DNA of 38,475 nt from Candidatus Rokuibacteriota bacterium (lineage in GTDB: Bacteria; Methylomirabilota; Methylomirabilia; Rokubacteriales; CSP1-6): NCBI GenBank assembly GCA_016209385.1, contig JACQWB010000188.1, forward strand, positions 1-38,475. Direction: 5' to 3'. The position numbers and the translations under genes are program-made. Below, one piece after another: positions 7,003 to 15,007 of the stretch. Numbering within the stretch: the first letter of the stretch is position 1; the number at the start of each line of letters is the position of its first letter. Below the pieces are notes generated by a model that saw only the letters and a program-made list of their open reading frames with translations, made no database searches and was not told the origin of the DNA.

Positions 7003-7086
7003 TCACTGAATCACATGGTCGGCGCGAATGAGGATGGACTGGGGGATGGTGAGGCCCAAAGCCCTCGCAGTTTTCATGTTAACAAC
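7003..7086 (-). pseudogene. C-terminal remnant of a DUF534/TrpX-type ABC substrate-binding protein
   Basis: The frame reads VVNMKTARALGLTIPQSILI then RADHVIQ and TGA (7003-7005). This matches the invariant C-terminus of ABC substrate-binding proteins of the COG2984 type (the usual form is N-x-KTAKALGLTIPxSLLLRAD-x-VI). Only about 27 codons remain; the rest of the protein and its permease and ATPase are absent. The fragment is more AT-rich than its surroundings. It ends just before the -35 box of the NUDIX promoter. Confidence 0.65.
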
Positions 7087-7139
7087 CACAGAATGCCGAG
7101 AATGAGGATGACGATGAGAGTGACTAAACTGCGCCCCAC
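7074..7139 (-). CDS. Possible 21-residue hydrophobic peptide
   Basis: GTG at 7139 opens MGRSLVTLIVILILGILWLL plus Thr, then TGA at 7074-7076. A good ribosome-binding site (AAGGAG) lies about eight bases upstream. The chain is one transmembrane helix, similar in flavour to the start of short LIVxxVLLWL-type membrane proteins. Its stop overlaps the ATG inside the substrate-binding-protein remnant. It is either a real micropeptide or a small membrane protein truncated by the same rearrangement. Confidence 0.3.
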   Translation of the reverse strand: MGRSLVTLIVILILGILWLLT

Positions 7140-7160
7140 GTCCGTCGCTCCTTCCGATCC

Positions 7161-8003
7161 TCAGCGAGCGAGGGAGACGGAACCCAGGTCCGTGAGAGTT
7201 TTGCCGCTCTGAGTCCAGCCCTCGGTTCCGTACTTCTCCCGGGTGAGCCGCTCCATGAGCGCCTCCTCGTCCCCGGTGAGGCCGCCCGGGATGAGGTCGA
7301 GGCCGTGCGTCTCACGGAACCCTGCGGCCAGCGCCTGGACGACCTCGTCGAGGGCGGGGCGGCGGCCCAGCGCCGCCTCCAGCGTGGTCATCCCTGCGAG
7401 AGGATCACCCTCTCCGGAGAAGACCAGGCGCAGGCGCGCTACATCGGCTCCTAGAAGGATGGAGCCGTGCTGGAGGAAGGCGCCGGCCTGGCGGCGCTGG
7501 GCGCTTCCCACTAGCTTCTTTCCCCCGACCTCGATCTCGTAGGAGCCCGTGCGGGCGAAGCAGAACGCCGGCGTTGCCGCGGGGTCTGAGGGCTGTACCG
7601 GGACCATCTCCGCCTCGACTCCCAGACGCCGGAGGCCCGCTGTCAGCCCCGCGCCGATCCACCGGTAGCTCTCGAGCAGGTCCCCGCTCCCTTCGAAGTC
7701 TCCGGCGCGGGCCACCACGCTGTAGGTGACCTCGCGCTCGAGCGTGTCGTGGTAGATCGCGCTTCCGCCTGTGGGGCGCCGCACCACCCCCGCGCCGAGC
7801 CGACGGCAGGCCTCCACGTTAATCCGCGCGTCCAGGCGCTGACCGTAGCCCAGGGAGACCGTCGGAGGATTCCAGGAGAAGAACCGGAGCGTCGGCGGCG
7901 CCAAGCCCTGGATCCGCGCCAGGAGCATCGCCTCGTCCAGGGCCATGTTGCTGGCTCCATCCAAGGGCTCGGTAACCAAAAGCCGCCACGCCTCGCGCGT
8001 CAT
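7161..8003 (-). CDS. Lipoate-protein ligase / octanoyltransferase family (LplA/LipM-like)
   Basis: A 280-residue BPL/LplA-fold protein that attaches lipoate, or transfers octanoate, to lipoyl-domain proteins. Seen motifs: LDGASNMALDEAML near the N-terminus, RRPTGGSAIYH (the lipoyl-AMP or acyl-binding loop), TYSVVARAG, FCFARTGSYEIEVGGKKLVG with the conserved lysine, and QRRQAGAFLQHGSILL. The cysteine in FCF could correspond to the catalytic cysteine of LipM-type octanoyltransferases, so ligase versus transferase is not settled. I chose ATG at 8003, preceded by GGTGAGGAC; a longer frame reaches 8186 but overlaps the toxin gene. It lies downstream of the glycine cleavage genes, whose H protein needs lipoylation. 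Confidence 0.85.
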   Translation of the reverse strand: MTREAWRLLVTEPLDGASNMALDEAMLLARIQGLAPPTLRFFSWNPPTVSLGYGQRLDARINVEACRRLGAGVVRRPTGGSAIYHDTLEREVTYSVVARAGDFEGSGDLLESYRWIGAGLTAGLRRLGVEAEMVPVQPSDPAATPAFCFARTGSYEIEVGGKKLVGSAQRRQAGAFLQHGSILLGADVARLRLVFSGEGDPLAGMTTLEAALGRRPALDEVVQALAAGFRETHGLDLIPGGLTGDEEALMERLTREKYGTEGWTQSGKTLTDLGSVSLAR

Positions 8004-8056
8004 GTCCTCACCAGGAAGGAGAGTTGTGTCCCACTCTCGAACCGTTACACGTAGTC

Positions 8057-8377
8057 TTACTCCAGGGCAAGGGCGAACCGGATCGCGGTGTTGATCGCCT
8101 GCACCTTCTCGCGAGGAAGAAGCGCGATCCGCTCCCGGAGCGCAACCTTCGGGATGGTCCCCATGGTATCCAGGTTTGCCACGCATCGCTTGGGGAGTCC
8201 CTGTTCGGGACCGAGCGGGACTTCGCTACGGATCCCGCGGATCCGGGTTGTGACCGGCGCCACGGTGAGCTGATTCCGGATCGCATAGGCCTCGTCTCTA
8301 GAAAGAAGCACGACGGGACGACGACCGAACGGTGGAGGCAGTTCAGCCCACCACACCTCTCCCCGCCTCACGGCCAC
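8057..8377 (-). CDS. MazF/PemK-family endoribonuclease toxin
   Basis: A 106-residue protein with the MazF/PemK layout: RRGEVWWAELPP, the FGRRPVVLLSRDEA strand carrying the conserved Arg, LTVAPVTTRIRG with the Thr-containing active-site segment, the GLPKRCVANLDTMGTIPK loop, and a C-terminal helix (REKVQAINTAIRFALAL). Family members cut mRNA at short sequence motifs and are neutralised by a co-encoded antitoxin. The start is GTG at 8377, inside the last codons of the antitoxin gene (10-base overlap). The loop between the first two strands is shorter than in E. coli MazF. Cut specificity is unknown. Confidence 0.85.
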   Translation of the reverse strand: MAVRRGEVWWAELPPPFGRRPVVLLSRDEAYAIRNQLTVAPVTTRIRGIRSEVPLGPEQGLPKRCVANLDTMGTIPKVALRERIALLPREKVQAINTAIRFALALE

Positions 8378-8628
8378 TCCTCATTGCCAGCGGCAATTTC
8401 CCAGAGTTGGCGCGAGAGCGCCACTTCTTCGGGCGTCTCGGGCATCCGGGTGTACGCCTCAATGTAGCGCTGGACGTCTTCTTCCCGCTCAAGCGCTGAG
8501 AGCCACTGCTCGATGGCCTCGGCCACCAACGCGCTCCGAGTGGTCTTGCGACGCCGCCGGACACCCTCCATCGCCCGGTACGCCTCGCGGGGAAGGCTGA
8601 TCGCGATCTTTACGCTCTTGCCCGGCAT
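8368..8628 (-). CDS. Ribbon-helix-helix antitoxin (CopG/MazE-like)
   Basis: An 86-residue protein with an N-terminal ribbon-helix-helix DNA-binding domain: VKIAISLPREAYRAMEGV (strand and helix 1) and TTRSALVAEAIEQWLSALE (helix 2). An acidic C-terminal tail (MPETPEEVALSRQLWEIAAG) likely wraps the toxin. This is the standard layout of RHH antitoxins paired with MazF-type toxins. ATG at 8628 follows GGGAGGAG by a few bases. A perfect 18-bp palindrome between the -10 box and the start is the probable autoregulatory site. Confidence 0.85.
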   Translation of the reverse strand: MPGKSVKIAISLPREAYRAMEGVRRRRKTTRSALVAEAIEQWLSALEREEDVQRYIEAYTRMPETPEEVALSRQLWEIAAGNEEWP

Positions 8629-8643
8629 TCGACTCCTCCCTGA

Positions 8644-8670
8644 GTATGAATAAATTCATACCATAGTATA
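8644..8670 (-). promoter_or_regulatory. Toxin-antitoxin promoter with autoregulatory operator
   Basis: A perfect inverted repeat GTATGAAT-AA-ATTCATAC (8644-8661) sits directly downstream of a TATACT -10 box (8665-8670, minus strand), where a bound RHH antitoxin would block transcription start. The -35 region, inside the end of gcvPB, is weak. The AT-rich patch stands out from its GC-rich surroundings. Confidence 0.65.
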
Positions 8671-8699
8671 ACAGACGTGCCGGCGACAATCCTGGCGGA

Positions 8700-10184
8700 T
8701 CAACCGGATCGCCGGGGAGGTGTCCACCGGAGGTTGGGCTGGCGGGCGGCGCGAGTCTGGTCGAGGCGGCGGACCGGCGTGGTGAGGGGCGCGTCGTGGA
8801 CGCCCTGGGGGTTGGACTCGGCCTCGCGCGCGATCTGGATCATCGCCTCGGAGAACGCGTCCAGCGTCTCCTTCGACTCGGTCTCGGTCGGCTCGATCAT
8901 GAGCGCCTCCTCGACGATCAGCGGAAAATAGGTGGACGGCGCATAGAAGCCGAGGTCCAGGAGGCGCTTGGCGATGTCCATGGCGCTCACGCCGAGCTTC
9001 TTCTGCCGGCGGGCCGAGAAGACGCACTCGTGCATGCAGGGCCCGGGGTACGGGAGGTCGTAGTAGGGCTCCAGGCGCTTCATCAGGTAGTTGGCGTTGA
9101 GGACGGCGTTGTCGGCCACCGCGCGGAGGCCGTCCGGCCCCATGGTGCGGAGGTACGTGTAGGCGCGCACCAGCATGCCGAAGTTCCCCCAGAAGGCCTG
9201 GAGCTTGCCGACGGACTGGGGGCGACCCCAGTCCAGGTCGTACTCGTCCGCGTTTGAGCCGGGCTTCGGCCGGCGGGTCACGACGGGCTTCGGGAGGAAC
9301 GGCGTCAGGTGCGCCTTCACTCCCACCGGGCCGGCGCCGGGGCCGCCCCCGCCGTGCGGCGTCGTGAAGGTCTTGTGCAGGTTGATGTGGAAGACGTCGA
9401 ATCCCAGGTCGCCCGGCCGCGTGATGCCCAGGATCGCGTTCAGGTTCGCGCCGTCCATGTATACCTGGACACCCTTCGCGTGGCACATCTCGGTGATCTC
9501 GAGGATCCGCGACTCGAAGAGGCCGAGGGTATTGGGGACCGTGATCATGAAGGCGGCCACGTCCTCGTCCAGGTTCCGCTCGAGGTCCAGCAGGTCGACC
9601 TCGCCGTTGGCGTCGGACTTGAGCTGGACGACCTGGTAGCCGGAGAGCGTGGTGGACGCGGGGTTCGTGCCATGGGCCGAGTCCGGGACCAGCACCTTGG
9701 TCCGCTTCTCACCCCGGGCGAAGTGGTAGGCCCGGATCATGAGGACCCCTGCCAGCTCCCCCTGGGCGCCCGCGGCAGGCTGGAGGGAGACGGCGTCCAT
9801 GCCGACAATCTCGGCCAGGTCGCGCGCGAGCTCCCACATGAGCCGAAGCGCGCCCTGGGCTGCGGCCGGCGGGGCCAGCGGGTGCAAGCGTGCAAAGCCC
9901 GGAAGCCGCGCCATCTCCTCGTTGAGCCTCGGGTTGTACTTCATTGTGCAGGAGCCGAGCGGGTAGAAGTGGGTGTCCACATAAAAGTTGAGCTGCGAGA
10001 GCCGGGTGTAATGGCGGATCACATCGAACTCGGAGACCTCGGGGAGCTCGGGTGGGCTGGGCCGGAGATACGTGGCCGGCAGGAGGTTGGCTGGGTCTGC
10101 CGTCGGGACGTCGGCGTCCGGCAGCGAGTAGCCCACGCGCCCCGGTGAAGAGAGCTCGAAGATCAGCTTGTCGTACGCGCGCAT
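8700..10184 (-). CDS. gcvPB: Glycine dehydrogenase (decarboxylating) subunit 2
   Basis: A 494-residue PLP-binding half of the split (two-subunit) P protein, which decarboxylates glycine and passes the aminomethyl group to lipoyl-GcvH. Landmarks: [54 protein letters not shown], and the PLP-lysine motif [19 protein letters not shown]. Length matches the family. ATG at 10184 begins [16 protein letters not shown] as in homologues; a longer frame to 10253 overlaps gcvPA. It starts 31 bases after gcvPA. The last ~15 residues ([14 protein letters not shown]) look non-homologous and lie next to the inserted toxin-antitoxin pair. Confidence 0.95.
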   Translation of the reverse strand: MRAYDKLIFELSSPGRVGYSLPDADVPTADPANLLPATYLRPSPPELPEVSEFDVIRHYTRLSQLNFYVDTHFYPLGSCTMKYNPRLNEEMARLPGFARLHPLAPPAAAQGALRLMWELARDLAEIVGMDAVSLQPAAGAQGELAGVLMIRAYHFARGEKRTKVLVPDSAHGTNPASTTLSGYQVVQLKSDANGEVDLLDLERNLDEDVAAFMITVPNTLGLFESRILEITEMCHAKGVQVYMDGANLNAILGITRPGDLGFDVFHINLHKTFTTPHGGGGPGAGPVGVKAHLTPFLPKPVVTRRPKPGSNADEYDLDWGRPQSVGKLQAFWGNFGMLVRAYTYLRTMGPDGLRAVADNAVLNANYLMKRLEPYYDLPYPGPCMHECVFSARRQKKLGVSAMDIAKRLLDLGFYAPSTYFPLIVEEALMIEPTETESKETLDAFSEAMIQIAREAESNPQGVHDAPLTTPVRRLDQTRAARQPNLRWTPPRRSG

Positions 10185-10215
10185 TGATCGCCCTCGTGAT
10201 CCTGTCGAGTCGGTC

Positions 10216-11559
10216 CTAGCCGACGGCCCGCTGAAGGGCGTCGGCGTAGGCATCGATTTCGGCGCGCGTCCGCTTTTCGGTCACCGCGACCAGCAGGCAG
10301 TCCTTCAGCGACCGATCGAACGGCTTCAGCGGAACGCCGGCGAGGATCCGGTCCTTCAGGAGCCGCCGCGCGACGCGATCCGGCGAGGTCGGGAGCTGGA
10401 GTACGAACTCTTTGAAGAACGGCGCTGAGAACCTCAGCCGCACGCCGGGCACCCCAGCCAGCGCCGCCGCAGCATAGTGGGCCTTGGCCAGCGAAAGCTC
10501 TCCAGCCTTGCGGAGCCCCTGCTTGCCCATCAGGGCCAGGTAGACGGTCGCCATCAGGGCGCAGAGGGCCACGTTCGTGCAGATGTTGGAGGTGGCCTTG
10601 TCCCGGCGGATGTGCTGCTCGCGGGTCTGGAGCGTCAGGACGAAGCCGCGCCGACCGTCCAGGTCCACGGTGGCGCCGACCAGGCGCCCGGGGACCCGGC
10701 GGATCAGCTCCTGCTTGGTCGCAAACACGCCGAGGTACGGGCCGCCGTAGGAGAGGGGCACGCCGAGCCCCTGGCCTTCGGCCACGACGATGTCCGCACC
10801 GAGTCCACCGGGAGCCGCCAGGAGACCCAGGCTCGTCGGGTCGACGGAGACGACGAGCAGCGCGCCGACCGCGTGAGCGATCTCGGCCACGCGCGTCACG
10901 TCCTCGAGGGAGCCGAAGAAGTTGGGAGACTGGATCAGGACCCCCGCCGTCTTCGACGTGACGACCTTTCTCAGAGCTTCGAGGTCGGTCGAGCCGTCCC
11001 CGAAAGGAACCTCCCGGAGCCTGAGCCGCGACCCCTCGCAGTAGGTCTCGACGACCTGACGTGAGAGCGGATTCGCCCCCCGGGAGACCACGAGCTCGTT
11101 CCGCTCGGTCACCGCATGGGCCATCAGCGCCGCCTCCGCCAGGGCCGAGGCGCCGTCGTAGATCGACGCGTTGGCCACGTCCATTCCGGTCAGCTCGGCG
11201 ATCATGCTCAGGTACTCGTAGATCGTGGCGAGCGTCCCCTGGCTGGCCTCGGGCTGATACGGGGTGTACGCGGTGAAGAACTCACCCCGCGAGATGAGCG
11301 AGTTGATGGGGCTCGGCACGTAGTGATCGTAGGCGCCGCCGCCGAGGAAGCAGACGTAGTCGTCGGCGCCGGCGTTCAGGGCCGCGAGCCCGCGCATGTG
11401 GCAAACCAGATCCATCTCCGCCATCGCGGGCGGGAGGTTCAGGGGCCGGGCCAGGCGGGCCTTCGGCGGGATGCGGGTCAGCAGGTCCTCGACGGTCCCG
11501 ACGCCGATGGCGTGGAGCATCTCCTTCTGCTGCGCTGGCGTGTTCCCGATATAGCGCAT
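10216..11559 (-). CDS. gcvPA: Glycine dehydrogenase (decarboxylating) subunit 1
   Basis: A 447-residue N-terminal half of the split P protein. It pairs with GcvPB to form the active decarboxylase. Typical segments: [19 protein letters not shown] at the N-terminus, [55 protein letters not shown], and [15 protein letters not shown] with [11 protein letters not shown]. All are standard for gcvPA, and the length is typical. ATG at 11559 overlaps the gcvH stop by one base (TGATG), which fixes the start; a longer frame reaching 11910 is out-of-family sequence over gcvH. Confidence 0.95.
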   Translation of the reverse strand: MRYIGNTPAQQKEMLHAIGVGTVEDLLTRIPPKARLARPLNLPPAMAEMDLVCHMRGLAALNAGADDYVCFLGGGAYDHYVPSPINSLISRGEFFTAYTPYQPEASQGTLATIYEYLSMIAELTGMDVANASIYDGASALAEAALMAHAVTERNELVVSRGANPLSRQVVETYCEGSRLRLREVPFGDGSTDLEALRKVVTSKTAGVLIQSPNFFGSLEDVTRVAEIAHAVGALLVVSVDPTSLGLLAAPGGLGADIVVAEGQGLGVPLSYGGPYLGVFATKQELIRRVPGRLVGATVDLDGRRGFVLTLQTREQHIRRDKATSNICTNVALCALMATVYLALMGKQGLRKAGELSLAKAHYAAAALAGVPGVRLRFSAPFFKEFVLQLPTSPDRVARRLLKDRILAGVPLKPFDRSLKDCLLVAVTEKRTRAEIDAYADALQRAVG

Positions 11560-11954
11560 CAGGTGTGGCCGCCTTTCTGGAGGAACTCCTCGTACTGGGC
11601 CGCCGTCATCAGCGCGTCCAGTTCCTTGGGGTTGCTCAGCGCGATCGTGATCATCCACCCCTTGCCGTAGGGGTCCTGGTTCACGCGCTCGGGTTTCTGG
11701 GTCAGCTCTCCGTTCACCTCCACCACCTCGCCCGACAGCGGCGCGAAGAGGTCGGAGACCGCCTTCACCGACTCCACGACACCGAAGGGCTGCATCTGGG
11801 TGACCTTCGTCCCTGCCTTCGGTAGCTCGACGAAGACCACATCGCCGAGCTCCGACTGGGCGTAGTGGGTGATCCCCACGCGGGCCCGGTTCTCTTCGAC
11901 CCTGGCCCACTCGTGCTCGCGCGTGTACCTGAGGTCCGCCGGGTACTTTTCCAT
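11559..11954 (-). CDS. gcvH: Glycine cleavage system H protein
   Basis: A 131-residue lipoyl-carrier protein that shuttles the aminomethyl group between P, T and L proteins. The lipoylation site is in FGVVESVKAVSDLFAPLSGE, with the modified lysine at 64. The hammerhead fold is supported by YTREHEWARVE, GITHYAQSELGDVVFVELP and KGWMITIALSNPKELD. ATG at 11954. It lies between gcvT (71-base gap containing a palindromic repeat) and gcvPA (1-base overlap). The lipoate ligase/transferase further down the operon is a natural partner for its modification. Confidence 0.96.
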   Translation of the reverse strand: MEKYPADLRYTREHEWARVEENRARVGITHYAQSELGDVVFVELPKAGTKVTQMQPFGVVESVKAVSDLFAPLSGEVVEVNGELTQKPERVNQDPYGKGWMITIALSNPKELDALMTAAQYEEFLQKGGHT

Positions 11955-11978
11955 GCCCTCACCTTTCTTGTCCTTCCC

Positions 11979-12022
11979 ACCTTCATCCTCTCCCCTGAGG
12001 GGGAGAGGGTCGGGTGAGGGGG
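11979..12022 (+). repeat. Palindromic repeat, family B, copy 1
   Basis: CTTCATCC, then the near-perfect palindrome CTCTCCCCTGAGGGGGAGAG (11988-12007), then GGTCGGGTGAGGGG. The same block recurs at 37262-37305. Both copies end a few bases from the stop codon of a minus-strand gene (here gcvT), suggesting a 3'-end hairpin that shapes mRNA termini. Confidence 0.75.
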
Positions 12023-12025
12023 TGA

Positions 12026-13138
12026 CTAGCCCTTCTTGACCTTGGAGGGATAGAAGGGCGTCGGCACGATGCGCGCCCGCCGCATGGTCCCCCGCACCTC
12101 CACGTCGATCTCGGTTCCGACCTGCGCGAGCCCGGTCGGGACGTAGCCCACGCCGATGTACCTGTCCACCGCCGGCCCGTAGGAACCCGACGTCACGACC
12201 CCCGCCTCGCGCCCATCCTTCAGGATCCTGTAACCGTGGCGCGCCACCGCGCGATCCACCATCTCGAAGCCGACGAGCTTCCGCCTCGGCCCCTCGGCCT
12301 TGACCCGCTCGATCGCGCTCCTGCCGATGAAGTCGCCCTTCGCGAGCTTCACGACCCAGCCGAGGCCGGCCTCGAGCGGGTTGGTGGTCGCGTCGATGTC
12401 GTTGCCGTAGAGCGCGTAACGCATCTCGAGGCGGAGCGTATCCCGGGCGCCGAGCCCCACCGGCGTGATCCCCTCGGGCGCGCCAGCCTCCAGCAGCGCG
12501 AACCAGAGGCGCTCGGCGTCGCCCGCAACCACATACAGTTCGAAGCCGTCCTCACCCGTATAGCCTGTGCGCGAGATCAGCGCCCGCACGCCGGCCACGC
12601 GCCCTTCGACGAAGCGGTAGTAGAGGATCCCCGTGACGTCCCGGTCGGCGAGCCCCTGGACGCACTTCTCGGCCTTCGGCCCCTGGACGGCGAGGAGCGC
12701 GGTCTCGCTCGAGATGTTCCGCCAGCGCGCTTCAGCGCCGTGCTCGGTGACCCAGGCCCAGTCCTTGTCGATGTTGGCGGCGTTCACGGTGAGCATGAAG
12801 CGGTCCGCGCCGAGACGGTAGAGCGTCAGGTCGTCCACGATGCCGGCGTCGGGATAGCAGAGGAGCGAGTACTGGACCTGGCCGACCTCGAGGCCCGCCA
12901 CGTCGTTCGTCGTGAGTCGCTGGAGCGCGGCGAGCGCCGCCGGCCCGACCACCTCGAACTCGCCCATGTGGCTGATGTCGAAGAGCCCGAGGGCGCGCCG
13001 GACCGTGCGGTGCTCCTCGACGATCCCGGTGTACTGGACCGGCATCTCCCAGCCCCCGAACGGGACCATCTTGGCGCCGGCCTTCACGTGGACCGAGAAG
13101 AGCGGCGTGCGCTTCAGCGGAGCTTCGGACACGCTCAT
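12026..13138 (-). CDS. gcvT: Glycine cleavage system T protein (aminomethyltransferase)
   Basis: A 370-residue tetrahydrofolate-dependent aminomethyltransferase releasing ammonia and 5,10-methylene-THF from the aminomethylated H protein. Characteristic segments: VPFGGWEMPVQYTGIVEEH, ALGLFDISHMGEFEVVGP, LQRLTTNDVAGLEVGQVQYS, ISRTGYTGEDGFELYV, GLGARDTLRLEMRYALYGND, PLEAGLGWVVKL, and the C-terminal GYVPTGLAQVGTEIDVEVRG. Length is typical. ATG at 13138 has a good ribosome-binding site (AAAGGAG). It is the first gene of the gcvTHPAPB operon. Confidence 0.96.
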   Translation of the reverse strand: MSVSEAPLKRTPLFSVHVKAGAKMVPFGGWEMPVQYTGIVEEHRTVRRALGLFDISHMGEFEVVGPAALAALQRLTTNDVAGLEVGQVQYSLLCYPDAGIVDDLTLYRLGADRFMLTVNAANIDKDWAWVTEHGAEARWRNISSETALLAVQGPKAEKCVQGLADRDVTGILYYRFVEGRVAGVRALISRTGYTGEDGFELYVVAGDAERLWFALLEAGAPEGITPVGLGARDTLRLEMRYALYGNDIDATTNPLEAGLGWVVKLAKGDFIGRSAIERVKAEGPRRKLVGFEMVDRAVARHGYRILKDGREAGVVTSGSYGPAVDRYIGVGYVPTGLAQVGTEIDVEVRGTMRRARIVPTPFYPSKVKKG

Positions 13139-13177
13139 CGCGCGCTCCTTTCGCGAGCGGCAGGCAAGTCGCAGTCC

Positions 13178-13207
13178 ATCTTAGCCAAACCCGCGACCCA
13201 GCCGCAA
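13178..13207 (-). promoter_or_regulatory. Candidate promoter of the gcv operon
   Basis: On the minus strand, TTGCGG (13202-13207) and TAAGAT (13178-13183) are spaced 18 bases apart. This gives a short leader before the gcvT ATG at 13138. If correct, the leader is too short for a glycine riboswitch, and none of the conserved riboswitch core is seen. Confidence 0.4.
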
Positions 13208-13276
13208 GGCGCAGCCTGCGCAGACGCTGCCGTCCGACTCTCCGCCCGGCGGAACCTCGGATCGCGCGGTGGCGTC

Positions 13277-14221
13277 CTACGCCGTCAGACGCGGAATCAC
13301 CTCGCCAGCGATCAGCTCGACCTGCTCGGGCTGATAGCGGTACGGGATGAAGATGATCCGATGGACCCCGGCCTCGACGTGGGACCGGAGCTGGGCGACG
13401 CACTCCTCCACCGTTCCGCGGATCGCGTGCTCGATGGTGGACTCGCTCCACGCGGCCGTGTCCCACTCGGTGGTGAGCCACCGGCGCATGGGCGCCTCGA
13501 CCTCCGCCTTCGAGTGGCCGACGTAGATCGCGAGCTGGTTCGTCGCCGTGAGGCTCCTGGGATCGCGCCCGTACTCCCGGGCGAAGGCCTGGATCTCGGT
13601 CCACGACCGCGTGAACCCCTCGGGGGTGTAGAAGTAGGTGAGCCAGCCGTCCCCCATCCGCGCGACGCGCCGGAGCACCGCCTCCACGTAGCCGCCGATC
13701 AGGACGGGCGGGCGCGGCTTCTGGTAGGGCTTCGGGAGCAGCACGGCCTCCCTGAGGTTCAGGCCCTCGACCTGGGCCGTCACGGCCTCGTCGGTCCAGA
13801 GGCGCAGCAGGAGGTCCAGGTTCTGCTCGAAGATCTGGCCGCGCCGCTTGAACGGGACGCCGACCGCGTCGAACTCGCGCGCGTACCAGCCCGCCGCAAC
13901 TCCCAGGATCAGCCGGCCCTTCGAGATCTGGTCCAGGCTCGCCAGGACCTTCGCCGCCAGCACCGGGTTCCTGAGCGGGAGGACGAGGACTCCGGTTCCG
14001 AGCTTGATGCGGCTCGTCCGTGCCGCGATCGCGGTCAGGGTCGAGATGGCATCCAGGATCGGGAACGCCGGCTTGACCCCGAGGAGGACATGATCCCAGG
14101 CCCACAGCGACTCGAACCCGAGAGCCTCGGCGCGCTCGGCGTAGCGGAGGATCGCGTCAACGTCCGGCGTCTCCCCCGGGCCGACGAAGTTCCTGATGGC
14201 AAGGCCGAAGTGTACCGGCAT
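13277..14221 (-). CDS. LLM-class (luciferase-like) flavin-dependent oxidoreductase
   Basis: A 314-residue TIM-barrel protein of the luciferase-like monooxygenase/F420-dependent oxidoreductase superfamily. Seen: HFGLAIRNF at the first strand, YAERAEALGFESLWAWDHVL, SRIKLGTGVLVLPLRNPVLAAKVLASLDQISKGR and LGVAAGWYAREF, the standard cofactor-barrel block. PPVLIGGYVEAVLRRVARMGDGWL follows. Such enzymes use FMNH2 or F420 to oxygenate or reduce small substrates; cofactor and substrate cannot be told from sequence. Start ATG at 14221, 15 bases after the CoA-transferase beta gene. It is the last gene of the catabolic cluster. Confidence 0.9.
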   Translation of the reverse strand: MPVHFGLAIRNFVGPGETPDVDAILRYAERAEALGFESLWAWDHVLLGVKPAFPILDAISTLTAIAARTSRIKLGTGVLVLPLRNPVLAAKVLASLDQISKGRLILGVAAGWYAREFDAVGVPFKRRGQIFEQNLDLLLRLWTDEAVTAQVEGLNLREAVLLPKPYQKPRPPVLIGGYVEAVLRRVARMGDGWLTYFYTPEGFTRSWTEIQAFAREYGRDPRSLTATNQLAIYVGHSKAEVEAPMRRWLTTEWDTAAWSESTIEHAIRGTVEECVAQLRSHVEAGVHRIIFIPYRYQPEQVELIAGEVIPRLTA

Positions 14222-14236
14222 CCGCTGGCCCTCAGC

Positions 14237-14995
14237 TCAGAGGAACCTCCGATCCGGATCGAGGCTCCGGAGCAGCGCCAGCTCGCCCTCGCTCGGCGGC
14301 TCGGTGGTCGCCACGCGCTCGGGGATCAGAAGCTCGAAGCCGGTGTTCGCGGTCACGTCCCCCACCGAGACGCCGGGGTGAAGCGCCTCGAGCCTCATGG
14401 CCTTGCTCTCCGCGTCGAACCCGAAGATTCCCAGGTTGGTCACCACGCGGCTGACGCTCCCGAAGAGGAGGCCGGCCTTCCGCCGTGAGTCCCCCCCGCC
14501 GAGGAAGCCGGGGCTGGTTACGAAGTCCACCTGGGGGACGAAGCGCCGCCGCTCGTGCAGGGTCACCACGATCACCTGTCGGCAGAGGGAGATGATGTCG
14601 TTGGCGCCGCCGCTCCCTGGCAGCCGCACCTTCGGATGCTCGCGAGGGCCCACGATGCTCGAGTTCAGGTTGCCGTAGCGGTCGATCTGGGCGCCGCCGA
14701 CGAAGCCGACGTCCAGGGACCCGCGCTGCGCGAAGAGGAAGGTATCGGTGATGCTCGGGAGCATCTGGGCGCGGTGAGCCACGCGCATCTCGTTCGTCGA
14801 GATCGGCAGCCGGCCCGGAATGACCTCAGGACCGATGGAGCCTCCCTCGACCACGATGATCAGGTGGGGGGCACACGTCTTCTGGGCCAGCGCCGCCGAC
14901 AGGAGCGGGATGCCGACGCCGGCGAACACCGAGCCGACCCCGGCGAGCTGGCGCGCCGCCATCACGGCGAGGAGCTCCGAGGCTGAATAGCTCAT
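14237..14995 (-). CDS. CoA-transferase family protein, beta subunit (GctB/IpdB-like)
   Basis: A 252-residue small subunit of a family I CoA-transferase. The N-terminal SELLAVMAARQLAGVGSVFAG and the motif IIVVEGGSIG are family features. Glu50 in that motif lies where glutaconate CoA-transferase has its catalytic glutamate, so genuine CoA transfer is plausible. The related IpdAB ring hydrolases of steroid catabolism lack it. LPGSGGANDIISLCRQVIVV and FVTSPGFLGG are further landmarks. ATG at 14995 is 12 bases after the alpha-subunit stop. The two subunits should form an alpha2beta2 enzyme; acyl donor and acceptor are unknown. The Glu50 alignment is by eye. Confidence 0.85.
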   Translation of the reverse strand: MSYSASELLAVMAARQLAGVGSVFAGVGIPLLSAALAQKTCAPHLIIVVEGGSIGPEVIPGRLPISTNEMRVAHRAQMLPSITDTFLFAQRGSLDVGFVGGAQIDRYGNLNSSIVGPREHPKVRLPGSGGANDIISLCRQVIVVTLHERRRFVPQVDFVTSPGFLGGGDSRRKAGLLFGSVSRVVTNLGIFGFDAESKAMRLEALHPGVSVGDVTANTGFELLIPERVATTEPPSEGELALLRSLDPDRRFL

Positions 14996-15007
14996 CGGCC
15001 CACCTGC

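Noticed and set aside
13139-13276. Glycine riboswitch upstream of gcvT
   Set aside because: A GGAGAG-like start is present on the minus strand (in GGCGGAGAGTCGG), but the conserved core and closing strand of the aptamer are absent. The best promoter lies downstream of that segment.
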